Shown here piece after piece: positions 1 through 9,537 of a stretch of DNA of 64,000 bases. Within the stretch, counting starts at the first letter, position 1, and each line of letters starts with the position of its first letter. The translations under genes were made by a program, and so were the position numbers. The DNA lies in assembly GCF_947503415.1 (NCBI RefSeq), contig NZ_CANNDS010000001.1, positions 310,001 through 374,000 on the forward strand. Direction: 5' to 3'. The notes below the pieces were generated by a model. That model was given only the letters and a program-made list of their open reading frames with translations, was not told the DNA's origin and made no database searches. This DNA is from an uncultured Tateyamaria sp. (lineage in GTDB: Bacteria > Pseudomonadota > Alphaproteobacteria > Rhodobacterales > Rhodobacteraceae).

Positions 1-207
1 TCCCGCGCCCGCTTCGCCGTCGTCCCCCTTGATTGGCCCACCGGTACCAAGGATCGCGCCCCATGTATTATGTGTGGCCTTGGCATAGGCCCGATCCCGT
101 TTCAGCGCCTTGAGCGCGGCATCCACATCTGCCCGCGATGCGACCGGACAGCCCGACACGGCATACTTGGATCCGCGGTCCGTCAGGATGTGTCCAAGCC
201 GCTTCAA
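1..207 (-). CDS. IMPACT/YigZ family protein, 3' part cut by window edge
   Basis: Reading leftward, the frame encodes a fragment containing SKYAVSGCPV, then KRDRAYAKATHNTWGA and GDDGEAGAG. The ATHNxWA block followed by a GDDGE(P/A)(G/S)AG block is the hallmark of the IMPACT/YigZ family, whose biochemical role is uncertain (suggested link to translation control). About 69 codons are visible and the C-terminal part lies outside the window. The start is uncertain: an in-frame stop lies just upstream and the only usable starts are TTG codons. I chose the TTG giving MKRLGHILTDRG, because family members begin close to the DRGSKYAVSG stretch. The reading frame is well supported, the start codon is not. 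Confidence 0.65.
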   Translation of the reverse strand, partial: MKRLGHILTDRGSKYAVSGCPVASRADVDAALKALKRDRAYAKATHNTWGAILGTGGPIKGDDGEAGAG

Positions 208-298
208 GGTCTGGATTCCCGGACCCGACAAGCGGACGCGTACGTGCTAGTCATATTGCATTGAACGACCAAGACCATTTTCACATCGGGTATTTCCA

Positions 299-595
299 AT
301 GACGTATTCTTTGCTTGAGACCATGCACATTTTCGAGGTCATCGGCATATTGGGGTTTGCCCTTTATGTGATGAATTACGGGCTGTTGACCACACGCTGC
401 CTCAGCGGCGATTGCCTGACCTATTTCTGCATCAACCTGATCGCCGCGACCTGCGTGCTTTTGGGGCTGATGACCAGCTTCAACCTGGCGTCGGCGCTGA
501 TCCAGATCTTCTGGGTGGCGATGTCGATCATCGGCATCCTGATCCGCTTGCGCAGACGCCGGTACAACACAATCGCGGAAAGCCCGGCTGTCTAA
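299..595 (+). CDS. small membrane protein, CBU_0592-like
   Basis: A 98-residue protein, almost entirely hydrophobic, with three likely membrane segments (residues about 12-30, 42-60 and 66-85) and a positively charged tail containing RLRRRR, suggesting a cytoplasmic C-terminus. It resembles the small uncharacterised membrane proteins annotated CBU_0592-like in Proteobacteria. No catalytic motif is visible and no function can be assigned. Its last four bases overlap the stop codon of the convergent M48 peptidase gene. Confidence 0.8.
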   Translation: MTYSLLETMHIFEVIGILGFALYVMNYGLLTTRCLSGDCLTYFCINLIAATCVLLGLMTSFNLASALIQIFWVAMSIIGILIRLRRRRYNTIAESPAV

Positions 596-1305
596 AGCCC
601 TGCCGCCGTGCGGCGCACCGTTTCGATGCGTTGCGCGTTGGGCGGGTGGGTGCCGAGGAAGCGGTCACCGGGATCCGGGATGCGGTTGAAGAACTGCGAA
701 CCGCGCACCGGGTCATATCCTGCCCGCGCGGTGATCACGGTGCCCAGCGCGTCGGCCTCTAGCTCAAAATCCTTGGAGTAGGTCCGCGCGCCAACCTGTG
801 CGCCGATCCGTTGGGCGGCTTCGGGGTCAGTGCCTGCAAGGGTCGCAAGGCCACCGAAGATCACGGCGCCTGCGGCGGCATTCTCGCGCTGGCGGGCAAT
901 GTGACCGCGAACGTGATGCGCGGCCTCGTGGCCCATCACAAAGGCCAGTTCGTCCGCATTGCGCGCCTCATCGATCAGGCGCAGGGTAAAGACCAGAATG
1001 GGTCGCCCGTTGTCATCCAGCGTTTGGAACGCGTTCGAGGGGGCGTTTGCACGGTCATCAACCAAAATCTTGAAATCGCAATTTACACCGCTTGTCCGCG
1101 ACCGGCATTCGCGTTCCGCGATCGGCTCGACACGCTGCACAACATCAGCAAAGGCACGGACGGATTGACCACGCGTGCGCAATTCGTCTGGCACGTCCTG
1201 TACAACGGGCGCAGGCCCGCCCGAGGGTGCAGATGTCACAACGATGTCGTCACATGCAGCAACGAAAGCGAGGGTCGTCAACGCGGCCATGAGGCGAATG
1301 ATCAA
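592..1305 (-). CDS. M48 family metalloprotease lipoprotein
   Basis: A 237-residue zinc metallopeptidase of the M48 (Oma1/HtpX/BepA-like) type. The N-terminus is a lipoprotein signal ending in a lipobox with Cys18 (LAFVAAC), so the protein should be membrane-anchored in the periplasm. The zinc motif HEAAH lies at residues 126-130, and the downstream FELEADALG block near 180-188 supplies the third ligand typical of the family. HPPNAQRI near the C-terminus is also characteristic. The likely role is envelope protein quality control, inferred from family only. It is convergent with the small membrane protein gene, overlapping it by four bases. Confidence 0.92.
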   Translation of the reverse strand: MIIRLMAALTTLAFVAACDDIVVTSAPSGGPAPVVQDVPDELRTRGQSVRAFADVVQRVEPIAERECRSRTSGVNCDFKILVDDRANAPSNAFQTLDDNGRPILVFTLRLIDEARNADELAFVMGHEAAHHVRGHIARQRENAAAGAVIFGGLATLAGTDPEAAQRIGAQVGARTYSKDFELEADALGTVITARAGYDPVRGSQFFNRIPDPGDRFLGTHPPNAQRIETVRRTAAGL

Positions 1306-1424
1306 GGCGGTGTCCTTTCTTGCGACTGAGGCTGGACTGTATCATGCACGCGGGCGGCTGCCAGCCCCGATCACGCAGCCGTGTGCCCCTTTGCAACGCA
1401 TCGCTCATGCCATAGGTTTCGGAC

Positions 1425-1664
1425 ATGTTTACAATCGAGCACGAATTCGACGCATCGGTGATCACCCTTGTGGACGATGGCACCGCCCCTTTGCAGGAAG
1501 ACGTAGTGATAAACGCCTTTGCGGAGGTGATCACCGTTGAACAATACGACCCGCGCAGCGATGCCATGGTCAAGATCACCCTGTCGCCTGAACAGGCAAG
1601 GGATCTGGCCGCCGCACTGGACCTTCCCGAAGGTGTGTATCAGCTGCGCAGGGAAAGCCGTTGA
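1425..1664 (+). CDS. conserved small protein of unknown function
   Basis: A 79-residue soluble acidic protein with no signal peptide, membrane segment or recognised motif. The sequence alternates beta-type stretches (MFTIEHEFDASVITLVDDG and VEQYDPRSDAMVKITLS) with a C-terminal helix and the ending LPEGVYQLRRE. I recall similar short proteins in other roseobacters, but this is unverified. It lies 60 bp upstream of the aminotransferase gene on the same strand and might be co-transcribed with it. The ribosome-binding site is weak. Function unknown. Confidence 0.7.
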   Translation: MFTIEHEFDASVITLVDDGTAPLQEDVVINAFAEVITVEQYDPRSDAMVKITLSPEQARDLAAALDLPEGVYQLRRESR

Positions 1665-1724
1665 AAAGGTCTGGACCCTTGACCTGTCTCTGATAGCCTG
1701 CGCGGCAATTCAGGGAGGAACACG

Positions 1725-2588
1725 ATGGCGACCGGCACCAATATCCGCACGTTCTATGAAGGCGCATGGCATGATGAGGATGTCGCCATCATGCGCGCAG
1801 CCGATCATGGCAGTTGGGTCGGCAGCACGGTGTTCGATGGCGCGCGTTGCTTTGACGGACGGTCGCCTGATCTGGCGCTGCACTGCGCCCGCGTGAACCG
1901 GTCTGCCGAGGCGCTGATGATCACCCCCACCATTGCCAGCGACGATATCGTGGATGCCGTGACGGAAGGGCTGAAAGCGTATGGCCCCAACGACGCCATA
2001 TACATCCGACCCATGTACTGGGGCCTTGATGGCGATGCGTCGGGCATTGTTCCCAAGGCGGATGCCACCGGCTTTGCCATCTGTCTCGAAGCGATCCCGA
2101 TGGCCGATCCCTCGACCTCTGTCACTTTGGGCCGCACCCGGTTTCGCCGCCCGGTCATGGAGGACAACGTGGTCAATGCCAAGGCTGGGTGCCTGTACCC
2201 CAACAACGCGCGGATGCTGGCCGAGGTGCGCAAACGCGGGTTCCAGAATGCATTGGTTGCGGATGCCATGGGCAATGTCGCTGAAAGTGCCACGGCAAAT
2301 GTGTTCATGATCAAGGATGGAGTGGTCTTCACCCCCATTCCCAATGGCACGTTCCTTGCAGGCATCACCCGCGCCCGTCACATGTCGAACATGCGCGCGG
2401 ACGGCATGGAGGTCGTCGAGAAAGTGCTGACGTTTGAAGACTTTGAGGATGCCGACGAGGTGTTCCTGTCTGGCAACATGATGAAGGTGACACCTGTGTC
2501 AGGGTTCGAGGATACGTCCTATCAGATTGGCCCTGTCACCCGGCGTGTCCGCGAGATGTACTGGGACTGGGCCGCCAACGATGGTTAA
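1725..2588 (+). CDS. class IV aminotransferase, branched-chain amino acid type
   Basis: A 287-residue fold-type IV PLP-dependent aminotransferase, most like the branched-chain amino acid aminotransferases (IlvE-like), which interconvert Val, Leu or Ile with their 2-oxoacids using glutamate/2-oxoglutarate. The PLP lysine is Lys153 in the block NAKAGCLYPNNARM. Other family blocks are STVFDGARCF near residue 34 and NVAESATANVFM before the strand carrying the phosphate-binding threonine. A GGAGG-type ribosome-binding site precedes the ATG. D-amino-acid transaminase or aminodeoxychorismate lyase activity cannot be excluded by eye. The gene overlaps the next one by eight bases, indicating co-translation. 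Confidence 0.88.
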   Translation: MATGTNIRTFYEGAWHDEDVAIMRAADHGSWVGSTVFDGARCFDGRSPDLALHCARVNRSAEALMITPTIASDDIVDAVTEGLKAYGPNDAIYIRPMYWGLDGDASGIVPKADATGFAICLEAIPMADPSTSVTLGRTRFRRPVMEDNVVNAKAGCLYPNNARMLAEVRKRGFQNALVADAMGNVAESATANVFMIKDGVVFTPIPNGTFLAGITRARHMSNMRADGMEVVEKVLTFEDFEDADEVFLSGNMMKVTPVSGFEDTSYQIGPVTRRVREMYWDWAANDG

Positions 2589-3177
2589 GCCGGTCGAGTT
2601 CTGGTTCGAATTCGCGAGCACCTACAGCTATCTCAGTGCCGCCCGGGTCGAGGCCGCCTGTGCAGGGGCGGGCGTGCCGCTGATCTGGCGCGCGTTCCTG
2701 TTGGGCCCCGTATTCGGCGCGCAGGGCATGACCGATTCCCCGTTCAACATGTTCCCGGTCAAAGGCGCTTACATGTGTACCGATATGGATCGGTGCTGTT
2801 CCGATCTTGGCCTGCCGTTTCGCAAACCGTCTTCCTTTCCGCGTGGCAGCCTGTTGGCCGCGCGCGTTGCAGCTGCACATGCCGATGCCCCGTGGGTCGG
2901 ATCGTTTGTGCGCGCCGTTTATCATGCGAATTTTGCGGATGATCGCGATATCGCCGATGATGCCGTGATTGCGGCTATCCTGACGGAGATCGGACAGGAT
3001 GCGGCGGCTGTTGTTGCCGCGGCGATGGCGCCCGACGGCAAGGCCGCACTGCGCAGTGCGACCGAGGATGCATTGGAGCACGGCTTGTTCGGGGCCCCCA
3101 GTTTTCTGGTAGACGGCACGCTGTTCTGGGGCAATGACAGGTTGGAGCAGGCGCTGGCTTACGCCCGCGCTGCGTGA
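2581..3177 (+). CDS. 2-hydroxychromene-2-carboxylate isomerase family (DsbA/GST-kappa-like)
   Basis: A 198-residue protein starting MVKPVEFWFEFASTYSYLS. An FxFxxxSxYSYL N-terminus and a C-terminal GAPSFLVDGTLFWGNDRL block define the thioredoxin-fold family of 2-hydroxychromene-2-carboxylate isomerases and kappa-class GSTs. Known members use glutathione in aromatic catabolism. No aromatic-degradation genes lie nearby, so the true substrate is unknown. I chose the ATG at 2581, not the longer upstream frame, because it aligns with the family N-terminus. This gives an eight-base overlap with the aminotransferase gene. Confidence 0.85.
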   Translation: MVKPVEFWFEFASTYSYLSAARVEAACAGAGVPLIWRAFLLGPVFGAQGMTDSPFNMFPVKGAYMCTDMDRCCSDLGLPFRKPSSFPRGSLLAARVAAAHADAPWVGSFVRAVYHANFADDRDIADDAVIAAILTEIGQDAAAVVAAAMAPDGKAALRSATEDALEHGLFGAPSFLVDGTLFWGNDRLEQALAYARAA

Positions 3178-3244
3178 AAATACGCGGGATTGCGTGAGGC
3201 TGGGCCTTGGGTCATTGTGCCGATGTGCCCGAGCGGAGGAAGAG

Positions 3245-3700
3245 ATGCGCAAATTTCTGGTGGTGCTGGATGACAGCCGCGAATGCCTGAACGCGATGCG
3301 CTTTGCCGCGATGCGAGCCAGCCACACGGGCGGCGGGGTTGCGATCTTGTCCGTCATTCCGCCCGATGAGTTCAATCACTGGATCGGTGTGGGTGCCGTC
3401 ATGCGAGAGGAAGCGCGCGAGCGCATCCACGCGCATTTCGAGGTGTTTGCCAAGTGGATGCGCGACAAGCAGGGGATCGACCCCGAGTTGGTCATTCGTG
3501 AGGGTCAGCCTGTGGATGAGATCATGGCGCAGGTCCATGATGATCCCGAGATTGGCGTGCTGGTTCTGGGGGCAGGCACCGACAAGAAAGGCCCCGGCCC
3601 GTTGGTCACGCAGTTAAGCCGCAGCGCGGGCGCGTTGCCCATTCCCATGACCATCGTGCCCGGTGATCTGAGCAAGGAAAAGCTCGAAGCCATCACCTAG
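3245..3700 (+). CDS. universal stress protein (UspA domain)
   Basis: A 151-residue single-domain UspA-type protein. It starts MRKFLVVLDDSRECLNAMRFA, matching the first strand and helix of the Usp fold, and has the nucleotide-loop-like stretch LVLGAGTDKKGPGPLVTQL near residues 105-125. Usp proteins bind ATP or regulate stress survival; no specific role can be assigned. The start was chosen at 3245 because a good Shine-Dalgarno (GCGGAGGAAGAG) sits directly upstream and the longer frame has a poor N-terminus. Its 3' end overlaps the convergent RTX/Hint gene by four bases. Confidence 0.9.
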   Translation: MRKFLVVLDDSRECLNAMRFAAMRASHTGGGVAILSVIPPDEFNHWIGVGAVMREEARERIHAHFEVFAKWMRDKQGIDPELVIREGQPVDEIMAQVHDDPEIGVLVLGAGTDKKGPGPLVTQLSRSAGALPIPMTIVPGDLSKEKLEAIT

Positions 3701-6102
3701 GCCGAGGCGCGCAGGTCGCGCACGGTGTCGGGCAAGCCGCCAAAGGCCGCGACAGGGTGTACCGTCGGCCCGTAGCTGTGGGCCACCGGGGCAGCCCGCA
3801 GGTTGGGCATCATGCGGATCAGATCGTGAGTGGCTGCCGGACCAAGCGACAGCAGGCCCCATGGCCCCGGATAGAAGCTTTCGCAGGCCACCCCTTCGGC
3901 CATGATCAGGTCGTGACTGTCGAGCAGCAGATGATAGTAGGTCACCTGCTGTACCCCTTGGGCGACACGCACCATCCCCCCGCGCATACGGGCAAGGTGA
4001 CCAGCCCTCACCAGTCGTGCCGTACCCGCCGATGCCTCAAGCGCGATGGCATGTTGCGCGGACAGGCGCAGCGACCGTGTGTTGCCAAACGTGCCGGGCG
4101 CGATGTGGATTGGGCGCAGCATCGCGTTGGCTGCAAGCTCGTGCTGGTTCACGTCGCGCGTACCGATCCAGCGAATGGCCCGCATGCCGTTGTCGCGGGT
4201 CTGCACCCTGTCGCCGCGTCGCAAAGCCTCGACCGGCATTGCCCCCCTTGCGGTGGCAATCCGCGTGCCTTCGGTAAAGCAGGGGATGCCCGCCGCGTTC
4301 AGTTGCTGGGCCGACGACATTTGGGCGGGCGAGACGCCCTGCAGCACGATTGTTTCACCCTCGGGAAATGTCAGCCGGGCGTTGCCGGCACCATCATCGG
4401 TGACAACGACGTCGAAAGCATGGATCGACCGCCCATCGGGCGTTTGAAGTTCGGACACGTCCAGTTGGTCGTTATAGACCCCGTCCCCATTCGCATCCCC
4501 GATGTCGAAATCAGTGACGAGCGTGCTGCCGTTTTGCGACTGAACAAAGGTGTCGTCGCCCGCGCCCCCGGTAAGCGTGTCATCGCCCGACCCGCCATCC
4601 AACCGGTCATTGCCGTCACCACCGTCCAGCTGGTCATTGCCCACGCCGCCATCAAGCGTGTCGTGCCCTGCCCCGCCATCAAGGCTGTCGTTGCCGTCCT
4701 GACCATTTACAAGGTCATCGCCATCACCCCCGCGGACGGTGTCGTCATCGGCGTTGCCGGCAAGGGAGTCGTTGCCCGCGCCGCCTTCGATGGAATCGTT
4801 GCCGAATTGGCCGGTGACGGAGTCGTCGCCCGCCCCGCCTGACAACACATCCGCACCCGAGCCGCCCTGAACCGTGTCCGCGCCATCGCCGCCGTCGATC
4901 GTGTCGTCGCCATCTTCGCCGTGCAGATCGTCATTATCGAACCCACCATAGATTTCGTCGTTATCCGCGCCGCCACGGATCGTGTCGTCATCGGCACCGC
5001 CATAGATCGTGTCCTGACCGCTGCCGCCTTCGACAGAGTCTTCTCCGTCCCCGGCATCGATCTCATCATTGCCGTCCTCGCCAAGGATCGTGTCATTGCC
5101 GGCTCCTCCGTCGATGGAGTCGTTGCCGTGCCTGCCCTCAATCTGATCGTTGCCGCCGCCACCATCGACCGTGTCTGCGCCGCTACCGGCAAAAATCTGG
5201 TCGTCTCCTTCGCCGCCGGTGATCGAGTCATCGCCATCATCTGCGTAGATCAGATCATTTCCATCCTGACCGTGGACAGTGTCGTTGCCTTCGGATGAAT
5301 AGATAACATCGTTCCCGGTGCCCCCATCGATCGAGTCGTCCCCCCAACCGGAGTAAACCGAGTCGTCGCCTGCACCGGCATCGATGGTGTCGTCGTAGTC
5401 GTAATTGGGTTCGCCGCCCTCTTCGTCGATGATGTCGTTGCCATCGCCGCCGCGCACGGAGTCCCCGCCACGACCGTAGGCGATGTAGTCGTCACCACCA
5501 CCGCCATCGATTGTGTCGCTGCCGTCGCCGCCGTAGAGGTTGTCGTTGCCTTCGCCCCCGTCGATCTGATCGTCACCGGCATCCCCATAGACAGTGTCGT
5601 TCTGCGCGCCCGTCCGGTGGACATCGTTATTGGTTCCGCCCTGATAGGTATTGGCATTGTCAGGATCATCGGTGGGCGCGATCAGATCGTCGTATCGCGG
5701 TGAATTCGATAGGGTGACGTTGGTCGGGCCGCTGAGTGTGTAAGCCGTACCCGGCGTGATCGAGCCGTCGGCCACCCAGCCGGAATGAAACCCGGCACTT
5801 TCGACCTTGTAAAGCATGATCGTGTTGCCGAGGCCGTCCGTCAGCGTCCAGCTTTCTTCGAGATAGACGTCACCTGAGGCCACCAGGTTTCCCTGGGCAT
5901 CGTATTTGTCGGCAAACTGGTCGCCCGGGCCCACCTCATCATTCTCATCATCGCCTTCAAACAAGACGCCGCCGTCGGACTCCGTGATCTCGTAGCGCAG
6001 CGCATCCTCGCTTGCGTCGAAATCCGGGTCGAGCATCAGATCGCCCTCGGGCGTCGTGAAAAAGGCGTCCGTTGCGTAACCGCCGACTGTGTAATTGGCC
6101 AT
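3697..6102 (-). CDS. RTX repeat protein with C-terminal Hint domain
   Basis: An 801-residue acidic protein. Residues 1-150 form a unique N-terminal region without a Sec signal. From about 155 to 520 there is a long tandem array of glycine/aspartate-rich nonapeptides (GGxGxDxxx type), which bind calcium in hemolysin-type proteins and are typical of type I secretion. From about residue 607 a Hint module begins (CFTEGTRI, then GDRVQT and LRLSAQHAI), as in hedgehog/intein-type autoprocessing domains; the first Cys would be the nucleophile. Such RTX-Hint proteins are common in roseobacters. No type I exporter genes are adjacent. Target and function are unknown. Confidence 0.92.
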   Translation of the reverse strand: MANYTVGGYATDAFFTTPEGDLMLDPDFDASEDALRYEITESDGGVLFEGDDENDEVGPGDQFADKYDAQGNLVASGDVYLEESWTLTDGLGNTIMLYKVESAGFHSGWVADGSITPGTAYTLSGPTNVTLSNSPRYDDLIAPTDDPDNANTYQGGTNNDVHRTGAQNDTVYGDAGDDQIDGGEGNDNLYGGDGSDTIDGGGGDDYIAYGRGGDSVRGGDGNDIIDEEGGEPNYDYDDTIDAGAGDDSVYSGWGDDSIDGGTGNDVIYSSEGNDTVHGQDGNDLIYADDGDDSITGGEGDDQIFAGSGADTVDGGGGNDQIEGRHGNDSIDGGAGNDTILGEDGNDEIDAGDGEDSVEGGSGQDTIYGGADDDTIRGGADNDEIYGGFDNDDLHGEDGDDTIDGGDGADTVQGGSGADVLSGGAGDDSVTGQFGNDSIEGGAGNDSLAGNADDDTVRGGDGDDLVNGQDGNDSLDGGAGHDTLDGGVGNDQLDGGDGNDRLDGGSGDDTLTGGAGDDTFVQSQNGSTLVTDFDIGDANGDGVYNDQLDVSELQTPDGRSIHAFDVVVTDDGAGNARLTFPEGETIVLQGVSPAQMSSAQQLNAAGIPCFTEGTRIATARGAMPVEALRRGDRVQTRDNGMRAIRWIGTRDVNQHELAANAMLRPIHIAPGTFGNTRSLRLSAQHAIALEASAGTARLVRAGHLARMRGGMVRVAQGVQQVTYYHLLLDSHDLIMAEGVACESFYPGPWGLLSLGPAATHDLIRMMPNLRAAPVAHSYGPTVHPVAAFGGLPDTVRDLRASA

Positions 6103-6225
6103 GTCATGACCCTTTGCTACCTGCTCTTGCAGCGTCTGTAGTCGCCAAGCCCGAACGGTCAGTTAAAGGGAAAATTTTATAGGTATGGCCGACTCGCCGC
6201 GAATAGCTTAGAATCATTCCAAACC

Positions 6226-6254
6226 TTGACACTCGCCCCTGCGAACCGCATATC
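6226..6254 (+). promoter_or_regulatory. putative sigma70 promoter of the nfuA operon
   Basis: A perfect -35 hexamer TTGACA (6226-6231) is followed by a 17-bp spacer and CATATC (6249-6254), a moderate -10. It lies 27 bp before the nfuA start. Inferred from sequence only. Confidence 0.45.
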
Positions 6255-6280
6255 CGAGTGTAACGCTCAGGAGTTGTCCC

Positions 6281-6844
6281 ATGTTCATTCAGACTGAATC
6301 CACGCCGAACCCCGCCACCCTCAAGTTCCTTCCCGGTCAGACCGTGCTGGACATGGGGACCGCCGACTTTCCGACTGCCGAGGCGGCAGAGAAGTCGCCG
6401 CTGGCGCAGCGTGTCTTTGCAGTAGAAGGTGTGACCGGTGTGTTCTTCGGTGCCGACTTCGTCACCGTGACAAAGGCCGATGCCGTGGATTGGGACCACA
6501 TCAAGCCTGCCCTGCTGGGCGCGATCATGGAGCATTTTCAGTCCGGTCAGCCGGTTATGGATGACGGACATGCGCCAGCCTCTGGCCACGCCGAGCATGA
6601 TGGCGAAGACGCCGTTGTCGTGGGCCAGATCAAGGAATTGCTGGACAGCCGCGTGCGGCCTGCCGTGGCGCAAGATGGCGGTGACATCACCTTCCACGGA
6701 TTTGATCGCGGCGTTGTCTATCTGCATATGCAAGGCGCTTGCGCGGGCTGCCCGTCCTCGACCCTGACGCTGAAGATGGGGATCGAGAACCTGCTGCGCC
6801 ACTACATCCCCGAAGTGACCGAGGTGCGCCCGGTTGCCGTCTGA
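6281..6844 (+). CDS. nfuA: NfuA-type iron-sulfur cluster carrier (Scaffold/NifU domains)
   Basis: A 187-residue protein with an N-terminal Nfu_N domain (MFIQTESTPNPATLKF, the canonical start) and a C-terminal NifU-like domain beginning around residue 110. The latter carries QDGGDI and the CAGC motif (CxxC) that ligates a transferable 4Fe-4S cluster in a homodimer. It delivers clusters to apo-proteins in the cytoplasm. It heads a compact operon: the next gene overlaps its end by 11 bp, and tsaB and rimI follow. Confidence 0.95.
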   Translation: MFIQTESTPNPATLKFLPGQTVLDMGTADFPTAEAAEKSPLAQRVFAVEGVTGVFFGADFVTVTKADAVDWDHIKPALLGAIMEHFQSGQPVMDDGHAPASGHAEHDGEDAVVVGQIKELLDSRVRPAVAQDGGDITFHGFDRGVVYLHMQGACAGCPSSTLTLKMGIENLLRHYIPEVTEVRPVAV

Positions 6845-7256
6845 CGCCCTTACGGCAAGGTGCTATTGCGGCGCGTCCCGACTGACGCTGGATAAGCCAC
6901 CCATCACGGTGGCTTATTGCCATTGTAGCGACTGCCGCCGTTGGACAGGCGCACCCGTTGCCGCCTTTGCCGCCGTGGACCGCGCGGATGTGATTGACCA
7001 ATTGCCCGATGCGTTTCGTGCCGTGCCAACAGTCGAACGCTGGACCTGTCCCACCTGTCATGCCCCGCTGGGGGCGGCATTCGATTATCTGCCGGGTCAG
7101 GTTTACGTGCCTGTCGGCATCATTGATCAGGTGGAGCAATTGGCACCTGCGATGCACAGCCACGCACAAAGCGCCCTGCCATGGTTGCATATTGCTGACG
7201 ACCTGCCCCGAGCGGGCGGATCCGCGCGCGGCGCATTGAATAGTGCGTCAGAATGA
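6834..7256 (+). CDS. GFA-like zinc-binding protein (CENP-V/GFA family)
   Basis: A 140-residue protein with the cysteine pattern of the GFA family: CYCG near residue 10, CHCSDC near residue 30 and CPTC near residue 72. This forms the structural and catalytic zinc sites of glutathione-dependent formaldehyde-activating enzyme relatives. Most members are not true formaldehyde enzymes, so substrate and reaction are unknown. The start is a TTG overlapping the end of nfuA, with no ATG available in frame. Its end overlaps tsaB by four bases (ATGA), so translation is probably coupled. Confidence 0.85.
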   Translation: MPSDALTARCYCGASRLTLDKPPITVAYCHCSDCRRWTGAPVAAFAAVDRADVIDQLPDAFRAVPTVERWTCPTCHAPLGAAFDYLPGQVYVPVGIIDQVEQLAPAMHSHAQSALPWLHIADDLPRAGGSARGALNSASE

Positions 7257-7828
7257 ACGTTCCTCCGCTGATCCTTGGCTTTGACACCTCTGCTGCGCAT
7301 TGCGCGGCCGCTTTGGTGCGGGGCGATCAGGTGTTGGTGTCGGTTGGCGAAGAAATGGCGCGGGGGCAGGCCGAGCGGTTGATGGGTCTGTTGGAAGAGC
7401 TTTTGGCCGATCAGCACGTCACCTGGGCCGATCTCGATGCATTGGCCGTGGGAACGGGCCCCGGCAACTTCACCGGCATCCGTATCGGCGTGTCGGCGGC
7501 GCGCGGTCTGGCCCTTGGCCTGGGCTGTCCTGCATACGGTGTGACCGGGTTCGAAGCGCGCGGTCGGTTGGCACAGGACGACGCCCGCGTGGCCATCCCG
7601 GCCCCGCGCGATATGGCCTATGTCATGGACGGTGCGACGCCGCGTTTGCTGCCGCTTGCGGAGGTCGAGAACACGGCACCGCCCCCCGCCCCGGCAGAGA
7701 TTGCGGCGGCCATTGCCTTGCATGCGGTAACACTTTGGCCAGGCAAGGCCCCTGCGCCCGCGCCCTTTTACATCCGGGCGCCCGACGCCGCACCGGCGCG
7801 CGATGCGCCGCCGCCAATCCTGTCATGA
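7253..7828 (+). CDS. tsaB: tRNA threonylcarbamoyladenosine biosynthesis protein TsaB
   Basis: A 191-residue ASKHA-fold protein with LGFDTSAAHCAAAL at the N-terminus and the diagnostic GTGPGNFTGIRIG stretch near residues 67-80. TsaB is the partner of TsaD and TsaE in making t6A37 on ANN-decoding tRNAs in the cytoplasm. The protein is slightly short at its C-terminal half, as is usual in this group. It overlaps the preceding GFA gene and the following rimI by four bases each, a common tsaB-rimI arrangement. Confidence 0.95.
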   Translation: MNVPPLILGFDTSAAHCAAALVRGDQVLVSVGEEMARGQAERLMGLLEELLADQHVTWADLDALAVGTGPGNFTGIRIGVSAARGLALGLGCPAYGVTGFEARGRLAQDDARVAIPAPRDMAYVMDGATPRLLPLAEVENTAPPPAPAEIAAAIALHAVTLWPGKAPAPAPFYIRAPDAAPARDAPPPILS

Positions 7829-8271
7829 CACCACAAAACCTGTCGGACCTGCACGCCGCAGCCTTCGTGAATGAACGGCCATGGTCGGCACAGGAATTGG
7901 CGGACCTGTTGGCGAATCCCCTCACGCATCTGGAGACGGCGGCGCATGGGTTTGCCCTGTGGCGTGGCATTGCAGATGAAGCCGAGTTGCTGACCATCGC
8001 CGTGGATCCCGGGCATCAGGGTCAGGGCATTGGTGCCGCCTTGATGCGTGGTTGGATGGCAAAAGCCGCCCGAACCTGTGCCAGCGCCTTTCTGGAGGTT
8101 GCGTCGGACAACGCGGCCGCAATCGCGCTCTACGGGCGCCAAGGCTTTGAAATCATTGCGACGCGGACGTCATATTATCAACGCGCAGACGGCCACACCG
8201 ACGCGTTGGTCATGCGGGCGAGGTTGCTCAATTCCGTTGCAGAAAAGCCTGTGCGCCACAGCCAACCGTGA
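7825..8271 (+). CDS. rimI: ribosomal-protein-alanine N-acetyltransferase RimI
   Basis: A 148-residue GNAT acetyltransferase. The acetyl-CoA loop is visible as VDPGHQGQGIGAALM (residues about 63-77), followed by FLEVASDNAAAIALYGRQGF, the RimI-type block. RimI acetylates the N-terminal alanine of ribosomal protein S18 in enterics; here the function is inferred from homology and from linkage to tsaB. The start was set at the ATG overlapping the tsaB stop (ATGA) and not the longer upstream frame, which runs through tsaB. It is the last gene of the operon. Confidence 0.92.
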   Translation: MTPQNLSDLHAAAFVNERPWSAQELADLLANPLTHLETAAHGFALWRGIADEAELLTIAVDPGHQGQGIGAALMRGWMAKAARTCASAFLEVASDNAAAIALYGRQGFEIIATRTSYYQRADGHTDALVMRARLLNSVAEKPVRHSQP

Positions 8272-8469
8272 CACGGGATACCCGCAGACAGCGTCCCGCC
8301 TAACCATGCAGCTTTGCGCAAGGTCAGCCCCGTCTGTGCGCCCCCAAATGGTTAAAAAGCGGTTGACCCCACCGTGGCCCTGCGGCCTAATCCCGTATGA
8401 TCTTTTGATCCCGGGCGTGGGTGGCCCGCTGCCCCTGCCCCAACCATGATAAACTGGGAGACCTGATAC

Positions 8470-9465
<996 letters not shown>

Positions 9466-9484
9466 TCCGGTTGAACAACTGAAT

Positions 9485-9515
9485 GGGCCGTGCCGCATAA
9501 CCTGTGGCGCGGCCC
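9485..9515 (+). terminator. intercistronic hairpin after the binding-protein gene
   Basis: GGGCCGTGCC (9485-9494) pairs with GGCGCGGCCC (9506-9515), a 10-bp stem with an 11-nt loop. No U-tract follows, so it is more likely an mRNA-stabilising or attenuating hairpin. This is common after binding-protein genes, which need more product than the membrane components. Confidence 0.5.
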
Positions 9516-9537
9516 CCTCATTAAGACGGGGCGCAGC

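Noticed and set aside
730-1535. Single GTGATCAC-like sites inside genes (for example near 730, 1455 and 1527)
   Set aside because: They are unpaired, lie within coding sequence and lack the 21-bp repeat spacing, so they are treated as chance occurrences.
3757-5298. Plus-strand frames across the RTX gene
   Set aside because: They mirror the DNA periodicity of the RTX nonapeptide repeats (Val/Ile/Ala-rich repeats) and contain no independent motif.
8272-8469. Possible purine or xanthine-type riboswitch ahead of the BMP transporter
   Set aside because: Several GC-rich complementary blocks exist, but none matches a consensus I can verify by eye. A covariance-model scan (Rfam) would decide.
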